Assembly (NCBI RefSeq): GCF_013113715.1
Contig: NZ_CP053344.1
Location: 62,001-126,000 of the forward strand
Direction of reading: 5' to 3'
Source of the DNA: Herbiconiux sp. SALV-R1
GTDB taxonomy: Bacteria > Actinomycetota > Actinomycetes > Actinomycetales > Microbacteriaceae
Length of the DNA: 64,000 nucleotides
Shown in pieces: positions 33,231 through 41,056 of this stretch. A program made the position numbers and the translations under genes. The notes below the pieces were generated by a model. The model worked only from the letters and a program-made list of their open reading frames with translations, ran no database searches and was not told the DNA's origin. Within the stretch, counting starts at the first letter, position 1; each line of letters starts with the position of its first letter.

Positions 33231-34451
33231 TCAGCTGTACCCGCTCGGCGTCGGGTAGGCGCCGGTGAGGGCGTGGTCGCCGACCTCCTGCGCCTTGTAC
33301 GCGACGGGGTCGTGCAGGGTGATGGTGCGGGCGTTGCGCCAGAAGCGGTCGAAGCCGTACGACTCGCCCGTGGCACGGGCGCCGGTGAGCTCGAACAGCC
33401 GCGAGGTCACCTCGAGCACCGTCTTCGTGGTGACGACCTTGCCGGCCGCGATCTCGACGGCGACCTCGCCGCGCTCCTCGTCGCCGAGCTCCCACCGGCG
33501 CTCGGCTGCGGCGGAGAGCAGCTCGGTGCCGCGCCAGGTGAGCGCGTCGGCGGCCCGGGTGGCTGCGGTGAGCTCGCCGATGAGCTCGCGGATGTACGGG
33601 TCGTCGACCGCGCGCTCCACCCCGCTCGTCGACCAGGGCGTGGTGGTGGTGCGCACGTAGTCGGCCGCTGCCGCGAGCGCCCCCTCGGCGATGCCGACGT
33701 GGAGGTGGTTCATGGCCAGCTGGAACAGCAGGATCGACAGCGACGCGAACGGCCGGTACCGCGGCCCCGACTGCTCGCCGAAGCCGAGCACGTGGGCGTC
33801 GGGCACGAAGGCGCCCTCGAACGACACCGAGCCCGAGGCCGACAGCCGCTGCCCGATGTTGCTCCAGTCGTCGTGGTGCACGACTCGCGGCTGGGTGGAG
33901 TCGATGATGATGGCGAGCTTCTCACCGGTGTCGACCCGGGTGCCGCTCGCCGTGACGCGGTCGGACACCTGGGCGCCGGTGGCGAAGAACTTGCGCCCGG
34001 TGACGGTGTAGCCGCCCGGCGCGGGCGTGAGCTGCAGCCCGGCGTCGCGCGGGTTGCCGGCGCCGCCCCAGAACAGGTGCTCGGCGGCCAGCTGCCGCTG
34101 CAGGTCGTCGATGACCTGCTGATTCTCGTTGAGCTGCAGCCGCCACGAGTTCACGAAGTGGTAGGCGAAGACGTGCCCGAGCCCGCCGTCGACCCGGATA
34201 ACCGGGCGGAGTGCCCGGAACACCGTCACCCAGTCGAGCCCGCCGCCCCCGAACTCCCGCGGAACCAGCGCGGGAAGGATGCCGGTGGCGCGCAGCCGCG
34301 CCACCTCCCCGAAGGGTGCCGTGCCCTCTCGGTCGCGCTCGACGATCGTCGGCGCGAGCTCGTCGGCCAGGCGGCCGAGCGCCTCGATCGCGCCGTCAGG
34401 GGTCTCGATGACGGCGGGCACGCTCGAGTCAGGGCGAACCGACTCTGTCAT
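33231..34451 (-). CDS. DszC/SfnB-like flavin-dependent monooxygenase (acyl-CoA dehydrogenase fold)
   Basis: A 406-residue protein of the acyl-CoA dehydrogenase fold in its FMN monooxygenase branch: LVPREFGGGGLDWVTV, HFVNSWRLQLNENQQ, LFWGGAGNPRDAG, VTGRKFFATGAQVSD, and RFWRNARTITLHDPVAYKAQEVG at the C-terminus. The last motif is that of SfnB and DszC, which act on sulfones, dibenzothiophene and related organosulfur compounds. It follows the histidine phosphatase gene after 4 bp. A role in sulfur scavenging fits the neighbouring methionine salvage genes but the substrate is unknown. Confidence 0.8.
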   Translation of the reverse strand: MTESVRPDSSVPAVIETPDGAIEALGRLADELAPTIVERDREGTAPFGEVARLRATGILPALVPREFGGGGLDWVTVFRALRPVIRVDGGLGHVFAYHFVNSWRLQLNENQQVIDDLQRQLAAEHLFWGGAGNPRDAGLQLTPAPGGYTVTGRKFFATGAQVSDRVTASGTRVDTGEKLAIIIDSTQPRVVHHDDWSNIGQRLSASGSVSFEGAFVPDAHVLGFGEQSGPRYRPFASLSILLFQLAMNHLHVGIAEGALAAAADYVRTTTTPWSTSGVERAVDDPYIRELIGELTAATRAADALTWRGTELLSAAAERRWELGDEERGEVAVEIAAGKVVTTKTVLEVTSRLFELTGARATGESYGFDRFWRNARTITLHDPVAYKAQEVGDHALTGAYPTPSGYS

Positions 34452-34455
34452 CGCC

Positions 34456-35085
34456 TCACTCCGCCCAGGGCGTGCGGTTCCACACCCGCACCACCTGGTT
34501 GCCGTGCTCGAAGCCGAGCACGCTCACGCTCGCCGTGTCGAGGGCGAAGTGCTCGCCCCCGCTCACCGGCAGCCCTGTCCAGGTGGCGGCCAGCGTGCGG
34601 AGGAAGTGGCCGTGCGAGAACACCAGCACGTCGTCGCCCTGGTTGAGCGCCCGGCGCGCCCGACGGATGACCGCCTCGTCGCGCCGCAGCAGGTCGGCGA
34701 CCTCCTCCCCACGGCCCTCGGAGTCGATCTCGACGCCGTTGCGCCAGAGGTTCCACTCCTCCCCGAAGCGCTCCGAGATCTGGGCGCTGGTGAGGCCTTC
34801 GTAGGCTCCGTAGTCCCACTCGGTGAGGTCGGGCTCGACCTGGGCCTCGACGCCGTACCCCGCGAGCTCGGCGGTGTGCACCGACCGGCGCAGCGGACTC
34901 GTCAGCACCAGCCCGAAGCGGCGACCCCCGAGCGCGCGGCCGACCGCGCGCGCCTGCTCGATGCCGCGCTCGGTGAGCGGGATGTCGGTGCGGCCGGTGT
35001 GCTGGCCGCTGAGGCTCCACTCCGTCTCGCCGTGCCTGACCAGCACGATGCTCGGGGCGGCGCTGGGGGTGCTGCTCTGGCTCAT
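34456..35085 (-). CDS. Histidine phosphatase family protein
   Basis: A 209-residue enzyme with the RHG motif VLVRHGETEWS near the start, second His in VFSHGHFLRTL and Glu in EWDYGAYEGLT, the set of the phosphoglycerate mutase-like phosphatases (GpmB/CobC type). It probably removes phosphate from a small molecule; the target is unknown. The ATG at 35085 is six bases from a TACCCT box on the minus strand, so the message is probably leaderless; the GGAGG next to the start is too close. Operon with the monooxygenase gene. Confidence 0.85.
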   Translation of the reverse strand: MSQSSTPSAAPSIVLVRHGETEWSLSGQHTGRTDIPLTERGIEQARAVGRALGGRRFGLVLTSPLRRSVHTAELAGYGVEAQVEPDLTEWDYGAYEGLTSAQISERFGEEWNLWRNGVEIDSEGRGEEVADLLRRDEAVIRRARRALNQGDDVLVFSHGHFLRTLAATWTGLPVSGGEHFALDTASVSVLGFEHGNQVVRVWNRTPWAE

Positions 35086-35091
35086 GCCTCC

Positions 35092-35097
35092 AGGGTA
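35092..35097 (-). promoter_or_regulatory. -10 box TACCCT of the histidine phosphatase gene, leaderless type
   Basis: Read on the minus strand, TACCCT ends exactly six bases before the ATG at 35085. Confidence 0.5.
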
Positions 35098-35186
35098 TCG
35101 GCCGTTGCGCGCGCCCTGCGCCGAGGCGAAACACCTGTGCAACGAGAGGAAATCTGGGCGCAATGTGGAGAAGTCAGGATGGCCTC

Positions 35187-36599
35187 ATGAAGCTCCTCGT
35201 CGTGAACGCCGTGATCCTCTCGATGGCCGACGAGCAGGACTGGTTCCGGGGATGGCTCTCGGTGGGCGACGACGGGCGCATCGCGGGACTGGGCGAGGGC
35301 GAGGCGCCCGCAGAGCTGCTCGCCGAGGCCCGCACGAGTGACGGCGACGTGCTGCGAGACGTCGCCGGCGCCTTCGTCGCCCCCGGCTTCGTCTCCGCCC
35401 ACAGTCACATCTTCACCAGCGGCATGCGCGGCATGACCCCGGGCGACAACCTCTACGGCTGGGTCGGCGAGCAGAGCGTCTTCATCTCGGGTGCCGACGC
35501 CGACGACATCTACTGGTTCACCCTCCAGGGCTGCCTCGACTTCCTCGCCAACGGCGTCACCTCCGTCTACAACTTCACCGACTCCCGCGTCGTCGGCAGG
35601 TACGACCCCGAGACCGACGCCCGCGAGCTCTACGACATCCGGCCCGAGGAGTACCTCTTCAAGCAGTTCGAGGCGGCGCGCGACGCCGGCATCCGCTCCA
35701 TGAACGCCATCCGCGTCGACAGCGAGTTCCAGCCCGCCGAGGAGGCGCTCGAGGTCTTCGACCGGGCCGTCGCCCACCTCAAGGCCGAGGTGCCGGCCGA
35801 GCTCGACCTGGGCGCCTCGGTGTTCGGGGCGGTGCAGTGGTCGGCGTCGGCGCAGACCGCGCGCGACGAGGTGACGGCGATGGATGCGCACGGCATCGGC
35901 AACCAGGCCCACTTCCTCGAGACCAGCGAGGCGCTCGACCAGCAGCGCGAGAAGTTCCGCTGGTACGAAGAGGCGGGTGCGCTCAGGCCCGGCTTCCTGT
36001 TCGGCCACTTCGTGCATCCCGACAGCTACATGTCGAGGGTCGCCGCCGAGAGGGGAGCGGGGATGGTATGGCAGCCCACCTCGAACGGCAGGCTCGGATC
36101 GGGGGTCGCCGACATCCCTCGCTACCGCCAGCTCGGCATGCCCATCGGAGTGGGTCTCGACGACCAGAGCTGCACCGACGTCTCCGACCCGTTCCAGAAC
36201 ATGCGCATCGGGGCATATACGCAGCGCGCCGTCAACCAGGACGCGTCGATCGTCATGCCGAGGGAGATGCTCCGGATGCACACCCTGGGTTCTGCAGAGG
36301 CCCTCGGCCCCCAGGTGGCCGAGCGGGTCGGCTCGCTCGAGGTGGGCAAGCACGCCGACTTCCTCGTGGTCGACCCGCGCTCACCCGAGTCGGGCCCGGT
36401 GTGGGACGTCTTCGCCCACTACGTCTTCGCGATGAGCCTGCGCAACCTGAAGAGCGTGTTCGTGGGCGGCGAGCTGGTCTCGCAGAACGGCGAGTCGACG
36501 CATCCGCTCGCCTCGCAGGCCTCGGCCGAGCTGCACGCCCGCACCCGCACGGTCGCCTCCCGCACCGCCCCGCGCTCCACCGAGCGCCTCGCCTGGTGA
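35187..36599 (+). CDS. Amidohydrolase family protein (TRZ/ATZ, cytosine/MTA deaminase-like)
   Basis: A 470-residue metal-dependent hydrolase. The metal-binding HxH is in SAHSHIF, further ligand His residues lie in NQAHFLE and GHFVHPD, and the acid in GVGLDDQSCTD; the C-terminal beta strand GSLEVGKHADFLVVD is typical of the TRZ/ATZ branch that includes chlorohydrolases and S-adenosylhomocysteine/MTA deaminases. The exact substrate cannot be read. Start 35187 chosen (AGGA upstream); 35163 is also possible. It is monocistronic and ends at a strong bidirectional hairpin. Confidence 0.82.
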   Translation: MKLLVVNAVILSMADEQDWFRGWLSVGDDGRIAGLGEGEAPAELLAEARTSDGDVLRDVAGAFVAPGFVSAHSHIFTSGMRGMTPGDNLYGWVGEQSVFISGADADDIYWFTLQGCLDFLANGVTSVYNFTDSRVVGRYDPETDARELYDIRPEEYLFKQFEAARDAGIRSMNAIRVDSEFQPAEEALEVFDRAVAHLKAEVPAELDLGASVFGAVQWSASAQTARDEVTAMDAHGIGNQAHFLETSEALDQQREKFRWYEEAGALRPGFLFGHFVHPDSYMSRVAAERGAGMVWQPTSNGRLGSGVADIPRYRQLGMPIGVGLDDQSCTDVSDPFQNMRIGAYTQRAVNQDASIVMPREMLRMHTLGSAEALGPQVAERVGSLEVGKHADFLVVDPRSPESGPVWDVFAHYVFAMSLRNLKSVFVGGELVSQNGESTHPLASQASAELHARTRTVASRTAPRSTERLAW

Positions 36600-36614
36600 C
36601 TCGAGCCGATCGAG

Positions 36615-36663
36615 AGAACGCGATGTGCCCCCTCCCGGCCCGGGAAGGGGCACATCGCGTTCT
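36615..36663. terminator. Strong bidirectional terminator between amidohydrolase and sod
   Basis: Perfect 17-bp arms AGAACGCGATGTGCCCC (36615-36631) and its complement (36647-36663) enclose a smaller 5-bp stem, with TTT following on the plus strand. It fills the convergent gap. Confidence 0.85.
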
Positions 36664-36684
36664 TTCGGCGGGGGAGGCCCCGGC

Positions 36685-37305
36685 CTAGAGGGTGATGAGG
36701 CCCGAGGTGTTCTGGCGGGCGGCGTCGAGGCGGGCTGCGACGTTCTCCCAGTTGGCGATGTTCCAGACGGCCTTGATGTAGTCGGCGCGCACGTTGAGGT
36801 AGTCGAGGTAGTACGCGTGCTCCCAGACGTCGAGCATGAAGAGGGGCACGACGCCGGCGGGGATGTTGCCCTGCTGGTCGAAGAGCTGAAACAGGGAGAG
36901 GTTGCCGCCGATGACGTCGTAGCCGAGCACGGCCCAGCCGGAGCCCTGCACGCCGAGGGCGACGGCGGTGAACGCGGCCTGGAACTTCTCGAACGAGCCG
37001 AAGCGGTCGTCGATGGCGGCAGCGAGTTCGCCTTCGGGGGTCTGGGTGGTGGGGGTGAGGTTGGTCCAGAAGATGGAGTGGTTCACGTGCCCGCCGAGGT
37101 TGAAGGCGAGGTCTTTCTCGAGCTTGTTGACGTTCGCGAGGTTGCCGGTCTCGGAGGCCTCGGTGAGGGCGGCGAGGGCGGTGTTGGCGCCGGCGACGTA
37201 GGTGGCGTGGTGCTTGTCGTGGTGCAGCTGCATGATCTTGCCCGAGATGTGGGGCTCGAGCGCGGCGTAGTCGTAGGGAAGGTCGGGCAGCGTGTACTCA
37301 GTCAT
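36685..37305 (-). CDS. sodA: Superoxide dismutase (Fe/Mn type)
   Basis: A 206-residue enzyme converting superoxide to peroxide and oxygen. Metal ligands sit in LHHDKHHATYV, GGHVNHSIFW and the signature DVWEHAYYLDY; the Gly/Gln pattern GVQGSGWAVLGYD cannot firmly tell Mn from Fe, though Mn is common in Actinobacteria. It is divergent from a SoxR-type regulator, with a SoxR-like operator inside its promoter. The TAACGT box is seven bases from the start codon, suggesting a very short or absent leader. Confidence 0.93.
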   Translation of the reverse strand: MTEYTLPDLPYDYAALEPHISGKIMQLHHDKHHATYVAGANTALAALTEASETGNLANVNKLEKDLAFNLGGHVNHSIFWTNLTPTTQTPEGELAAAIDDRFGSFEKFQAAFTAVALGVQGSGWAVLGYDVIGGNLSLFQLFDQQGNIPAGVVPLFMLDVWEHAYYLDYLNVRADYIKAVWNIANWENVAARLDAARQNTSGLITL

Positions 37306-37312
37306 ACGGTCA

Positions 37313-37343
37313 ACGTTAGAACCTCGACTACCGTTGAGGTCAA
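37313..37343 (-). promoter_or_regulatory. sod promoter with SoxR-like operator in a 19-bp spacer
   Basis: Read leftward, -35 TTGACC (37343-37338) and -10 TAACGT (37318-37313) are 19 bp apart, longer than the normal 17, as in MerR-family activated promoters. The dyad ACCTCGACTACCGTTGAGGT at 37321-37340 covers that spacer; its outer bases match the SoxR consensus (CCTCAAG...CTTGAGG) in length and end sequence. SoxR, encoded 18 bp further right, is the likely activator. Confidence 0.65.
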
Positions 37344-37357
37344 GGAGGTCGCAGCCC

Positions 37358-37813
37358 ATGCCCAGCGTCGATCCGGCCCGCAGTCTGCTGGCCATCGGCG
37401 AGCTCGCAGCTCGCAGTGGCATCACGGTCTCGGCGCTGCGCTTCTACGAGCAGCACGGGCTCATCTCCTCCGAGCGCACGGCGGGCAACCAGCGCCGGTA
37501 CCGCAGGGAGGTGCTGCGGCGGGTGGCGTTCATCCGCACCTCGCAGCGGGTGGGCATGACCCTCGCCGACATCAAGGCGGCACTGGAGTCGCTGCCCGAC
37601 GGGCGCACGCCCACCCGTGCCGACTGGGCCCGCATCTCGGCGGGCTGGCGCAGCCGGCTCGACGCCCGCATCGCCGACCTGCAGCACCTGCGCAGCGAAC
37701 TCGACGGATGCATCGGCTGCGGCTGCCTCAGCCTCACCACCTGCGCGCTCAGCAACCCCGACGACGTGCTCGGCGCCTCGGGCCCGGGCGCGGTGCGCTG
37801 GTCGATCGACTGA
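37358..37813 (+). CDS. soxR: Redox-sensing MerR-family regulator SoxR
   Basis: A 151-residue regulator. The MerR helix-turn-helix is LLAIGELAARSGITVSALRF and the C-terminal cluster motif CIGCGCLSLTTC (Cys-x2-Cys-x-Cys-x5-Cys) holds the [2Fe-2S] centre of SoxR. It senses redox-active compounds and switches promoters with long spacers. The divergent sod promoter has such a spacer and a matching dyad. The start at 37358 has AAGGAGG about 10 bases upstream. Confidence 0.93.
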   Translation: MPSVDPARSLLAIGELAARSGITVSALRFYEQHGLISSERTAGNQRRYRREVLRRVAFIRTSQRVGMTLADIKAALESLPDGRTPTRADWARISAGWRSRLDARIADLQHLRSELDGCIGCGCLSLTTCALSNPDDVLGASGPGAVRWSID

Positions 37814-37821
37814 GCTGTCGC

Positions 37822-37827
37822 TAGGGT
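37822..37827 (+). promoter_or_regulatory. -10 box TAGGGT of the GNAT gene, leaderless type
   Basis: TAGGGT ends exactly six bases before the ATG at 37834. Confidence 0.5.
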
Positions 37828-37833
37828 TCGGGC

Positions 37834-38298
37834 ATGGCCACCACCGTCGTGTCGATCGCCGACTCCGAGCTCGCCTCCTACCTCGCTCACGCCAACGCCG
37901 AGTACCTCGACGAGCGGCTGAAGGCCGGAGACTCCCGCGAGTACGCCGAGCAGCGCGTCGCGGAGTCGAACGAGCAATACTTCCCCGGCGGCCGGCCGGC
38001 GCCGGGCCACCAGGTGCTGCGTGTGCTGCACGATGGCGAGGCGGTGGGGTGGTTGTGGCTTGGGCCGATGGCGGCCGAGCATCCGCTCGACTGGTGGGTG
38101 TTCGACGTCGAGATCGACGAGGAGCATCGCGGCAAGGGTCTCGGGCGCGCGGCGATGCTGCTCGCCGAGGAGGTGGCGCGGGCGGCCGGCGCCGTGAAGC
38201 TCGGCCTCAACGTGTTCGGCCACAACACGGTCGCTCAGCGTCTGTACTCCACACTCGGCTACGAGGTCACGGCTATCAACATGTCGAAGCCTCTCTGA
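37834..38298 (+). CDS. GNAT family N-acetyltransferase
   Basis: A 154-residue acetyltransferase. The acetyl-CoA site is VFDVEIDEEHRGKGLGRAAM (motif A, with R/Q-x-x-G-x-G/A form RGKGLG) followed by LNVFGHNTVAQRLYSTLGYE, the usual C-terminal strand and helix. The acceptor substrate is unknown. The leaderless-type promoter just upstream makes it a separate unit from soxR, whose stop is 20 bp away. Confidence 0.85.
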   Translation: MATTVVSIADSELASYLAHANAEYLDERLKAGDSREYAEQRVAESNEQYFPGGRPAPGHQVLRVLHDGEAVGWLWLGPMAAEHPLDWWVFDVEIDEEHRGKGLGRAAMLLAEEVARAAGAVKLGLNVFGHNTVAQRLYSTLGYEVTAINMSKPL

Positions 38299-38319
38299 GC
38301 GAGCGGATGCTGCGCTCGC

Positions 38320-38325
38320 TAGTGT
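38320..38325 (+). promoter_or_regulatory. -10 box TAGTGT of the PPK2 gene, leaderless type
   Basis: TAGTGT ends exactly six bases before the ATG at 38332. Confidence 0.5.
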
Positions 38326-38331
38326 GAAGCG

Positions 38332-39183
38332 ATGAGCAAGCATTCCACCCCGACGTCGCCCTGGAGCGACCGCCTGCGGGCGAAGACGCCCGTCGAGCTG
38401 GCGGGTCTGCCCACCGCGGCGACGCCCGGAGTCACCGACAAAGACGCCGCCGAGGAGCTCTTCGCCGGCACGGCCCGCTCGCTGGCGAAGCAGCAGGAGA
38501 AGCTGTTCGCCGACAGTCTGTTCGGCGGTCGGCGCTCGGTGCTGCTCGTGCTGCAGGGCATGGACACCGCGGGCAAGGGCGGCGTGGTGAAGCGGGTGGT
38601 CGGCCCGATGGACCCGCAGGGCCTCGCCCACCACGCCTTCAAGAAGCCCACCGACGAGGAGCTCGCGCATCCGTTCCTCTGGCGGGTCGAGAAGCGGTTG
38701 CCGGCGCCGGGGTTCATCGGGGTGTTTGACCGTTCTCACTACGAAGACGTGCTCGTGCCGCGGGTGCACGGGCTGGTCACGCCCGAAGAGCTCGAGTCGC
38801 GCTATGAGCAGATCAACGAGTTCGAGAAGAAGCTCGTCGACTCGGGCACCACCGTGCTCAAGGCCTTCCTGCACCTCGGGCGCGACGAGCAGAAGAACCG
38901 CTTGCTGCGTCGGCTCGAACGCAGCGACAAGCACTGGAAGTTCAGCACCGCCGACGTCGACGACCGTGCACTGTGGCCCTCGTTCCAAGACGCCTACGAG
39001 GTGGCGATCGACCGCACCAGCACCGAGCACGCGCCCTGGCACATCGTTCCGGCCGACCACAAGTGGTACTCGGCCCTCGCGGTGCAGCAGCTGCTGGCCG
39101 AGGCGCTCGGCGCGCTCGACCTCGGGTGGCCCGCTCCCGACTACGACATCGACGAGCAGCGTGCTCGCCTGCTCGGCACGTGA
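38332..39183 (+). CDS. PPK2 family polyphosphate kinase
   Basis: A 283-residue polyphosphate-nucleotide phosphotransferase. Walker A is LQGMDTAGKGGVVK, the Walker B/lid segment FDRSHYEDVLVPRVHG and the second lid LGRDEQKNRLLRRLE; HWKFSTADVDDRALW is also conserved. PPK2 enzymes transfer phosphate between polyphosphate and (d)NDP or NMP. Class I (short, single domain) fits the size. Start supported by the leaderless-type -10 box. No polyphosphatase is nearby. Confidence 0.92.
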   Translation: MSKHSTPTSPWSDRLRAKTPVELAGLPTAATPGVTDKDAAEELFAGTARSLAKQQEKLFADSLFGGRRSVLLVLQGMDTAGKGGVVKRVVGPMDPQGLAHHAFKKPTDEELAHPFLWRVEKRLPAPGFIGVFDRSHYEDVLVPRVHGLVTPEELESRYEQINEFEKKLVDSGTTVLKAFLHLGRDEQKNRLLRRLERSDKHWKFSTADVDDRALWPSFQDAYEVAIDRTSTEHAPWHIVPADHKWYSALAVQQLLAEALGALDLGWPAPDYDIDEQRARLLGT

Positions 39184-39279
39184 GGGATGCGCGCGGCGGG
39201 ATGCGCGGGCCGCGTCGGTCACCGCAGGCGCCGACGACCGACGACCGACGAGCGGCGACCGACAAGAGGGAGGTGACCG

Positions 39280-39708
39280 ATGCCGTGGTGGGCTGAGATG
39301 CTGATCGGCATCGCCATCGCACTCGTGGTCACCTGGGTCGCACTCATCGTGGCGCTGGCGGTGGCACGGCCGAAGGGGCCGCTGCTGCAGGAGGCGCTGC
39401 GTCTCCTGCCCGACCTGCTGCGGCTGTTGCGGCGCCTCGCCGCCGACCCCGAGCTGCCTCGCGGCGTGCGCATCCGACTCGGCCTGCTGATGGTCTACCT
39501 GGCGGTGCCGATCGACCTCATCCCCGACTTCATCCCGGTGCTGGGCTACGCCGACGACGCCATCGTGGTGACGCTCGTGCTCCGCAGCACCGTGCGGCGC
39601 GCCGGGCTCGCCGCGGTGCGCGCGCACTGGCCGGGAACCGACGACGGCTTCGAGGCACTCACCCGCCTCACCGGGCTGCGCCCGGCCGACGCGCAGCCGA
39701 CCCGCTGA
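39280..39708 (+). CDS. YkvA/DUF1232 membrane protein
   Basis: A 142-residue protein: one N-terminal transmembrane segment (MLIGIAIALVVTWVALIVAL) and a DUF1232 domain with the characteristic LMVYLAVPIDLIPDFIPVLGYADDA. Function is unknown; members are common in bacteria and related to YkvA of Bacillus. GGGAGGTG precedes the ATG. The 3' end overlaps the convergent glycosyltransferase gene by 41 bp. The 96-bp spacer upstream holds a short ACCGACG microsatellite-like stretch. Confidence 0.8.
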   Translation: MPWWAEMLIGIAIALVVTWVALIVALAVARPKGPLLQEALRLLPDLLRLLRRLAADPELPRGVRIRLGLLMVYLAVPIDLIPDFIPVLGYADDAIVVTLVLRSTVRRAGLAAVRAHWPGTDDGFEALTRLTGLRPADAQPTR

Positions 39709-40981
39709 GCGACTCGAGCACGGCATCGAGGCCCGCCAGCCCCGGTGAGGCCACGATGTCGCGCCCGATGCGCGCACTTGCCTCGCGGTAGCCCGGGCGG
39801 CCCAGCACCTCCCGCACCGCCGAGCCCACCGCCTCGGCGCTCGGGGTGCTCGTCTTGAGGTTCACCCCCACGCCCGACCACGCCACCCGTGCGGTGACCT
39901 CAATCTTGTCTTCGGTGGTGCCGGCGACGACGAGCGGCACACCGTGCTCCATCGCGTAGTGCACCCCGCCGTAGCCGCCGTTCGTGACGAGCACCGAGGT
40001 GAGCGGGAGTAGCTTGTCGTACGGCAGGTACGAGGCAGCGCGCACGTTCGCCGGCAGCGGGTGCGGCAGCGACCCGACCTCCCGCCCGCCCGTGCTCACC
40101 ACGACGAGCACGTCGTCGTGGGCGAGCCCGGCCATGGCCGGTGCGACGAGCTCGTTCCAGTCGCGGTTCGCCACGGTGCCCTGCGTGACGTGCACGACCG
40201 GGCGCGATCCGTCGACCTCGCCCCACCACTCGGGCAGGGGAGTCGTCGACGGTGCGGTGCGGGCCAGCGGCCCCACGAAGTGCACCGTGTCGGGCAGATC
40301 GCTGCGCGGGTACTCGAACGACGGCACCGTGAACTGCACGATGGCGTCGGCCTGGGCGGGCGTGCTCATGAAGAAGGTCTCGAGCTCGTGCCCCGTGGTG
40401 GCGCGCATCATCTGCTCCGCCGCCTTCTGCACCGGGGCGAAGACGATCTTCTGGGCCACGAACGAGAGCAGACGGTTGCGCACTCGGCCCGCGAAGCCCG
40501 GGCGGGGCGCAATGCCCAGCCCGAACGGCGCGGTGTCGACGCTGTCGAGCGCGAGCGGCACGATGCCGAGGTTCACCACGGGCGGCCTCTGCCCGAGCGG
40601 GCGGTCGAGCAGGGGCAGCGAGCCGAGGAACAGGCTCTCCAGCAGGATGGCGTCGACCGGCTCAGCGGCCAGGGCCGCGTCGATCGCGGCGAGCTGCGCC
40701 GGTGCCGGGCGCAGGAAGATCGTCGCAAGGTCGAAGCGGATGCCCGCCGGCCCCGAGAGCCCCGCACGCTCGGGGAACGAGGCGTTCATGTCGCTGTCGT
40801 CGTAGTCGGCCTCGGCGGGCAGGGGGAGGAACAGCGCTCCGGTCGACTCGACGGATGCGCGGTAGCGAGCACCGGTGAGGAACCGCACGCGGTGGCCGCC
40901 GTCGGCCAGGTGTCGCGCGACGGCGAGCAGCGGCGTGACGTGCCCGTGCACCGGAGTGCTGCAGAGAAGATATGACGACAT
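39668..40981 (-). CDS. MGT-type glycosyltransferase (GT1, UDP-glycosyltransferase-like)
   Basis: A 437-residue cytosolic GT-B enzyme. N-terminal acceptor domain starts STPVHGHVTPLLAVARHL; the C-terminal nucleotide-sugar domain has VHVTQGTVAN, SYLPYDKLLPL and VTNGGYGGVHYAMEHGVPLVV, a close form of the macrolide glycosyltransferase signature. It probably attaches a sugar to a small hydrophobic molecule, either for detoxification or synthesis. The ATG at 40981 follows GAGGTGGGGG. It is divergent from a TetR regulator, which likely controls it. Confidence 0.87.
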   Translation of the reverse strand: MSSYLLCSTPVHGHVTPLLAVARHLADGGHRVRFLTGARYRASVESTGALFLPLPAEADYDDSDMNASFPERAGLSGPAGIRFDLATIFLRPAPAQLAAIDAALAAEPVDAILLESLFLGSLPLLDRPLGQRPPVVNLGIVPLALDSVDTAPFGLGIAPRPGFAGRVRNRLLSFVAQKIVFAPVQKAAEQMMRATTGHELETFFMSTPAQADAIVQFTVPSFEYPRSDLPDTVHFVGPLARTAPSTTPLPEWWGEVDGSRPVVHVTQGTVANRDWNELVAPAMAGLAHDDVLVVVSTGGREVGSLPHPLPANVRAASYLPYDKLLPLTSVLVTNGGYGGVHYAMEHGVPLVVAGTTEDKIEVTARVAWSGVGVNLKTSTPSAEAVGSAVREVLGRPGYREASARIGRDIVASPGLAGLDAVLESLSGSAARRPGAAR

Positions 40982-41024
40982 GGCCCCCACCTCGTGTTCG
41001 TGCCCTAAACTCGGCTATACCGAA

Positions 41025-41038
41025 GTAGTATTCACTAC
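41025..41038. promoter_or_regulatory. Inverted repeat GTAGT-ATTC-ACTAC, candidate TetR operator
   Basis: A short dyad in the 75-bp gap between the glycosyltransferase and TetR genes, 18 bp upstream of the regulator start. Both promoters should overlap it. The arms are only 5 bp, so this is a weak call. Confidence 0.35.
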
Positions 41039-41056
41039 CCCGGAAGGATAGTCAAT

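Noticed and set aside
33177-34646. Plus-strand open frame over the monooxygenase gene
   Set aside because: Composition is Gly/Arg/Val-rich shadow, its start lies in the operator hairpin, and the opposite strand encodes a clear enzyme.
39184-39279. ACCGACG-rich stretch between PPK2 and the YkvA gene as a regulatory array
   Set aside because: Units are too short and irregular to separate from slippage-prone composition.
37444-39777. A 777-residue minus-strand frame over soxR, GNAT and PPK2
   Set aside because: It is antisense to three well-supported genes and has no recognisable domain.
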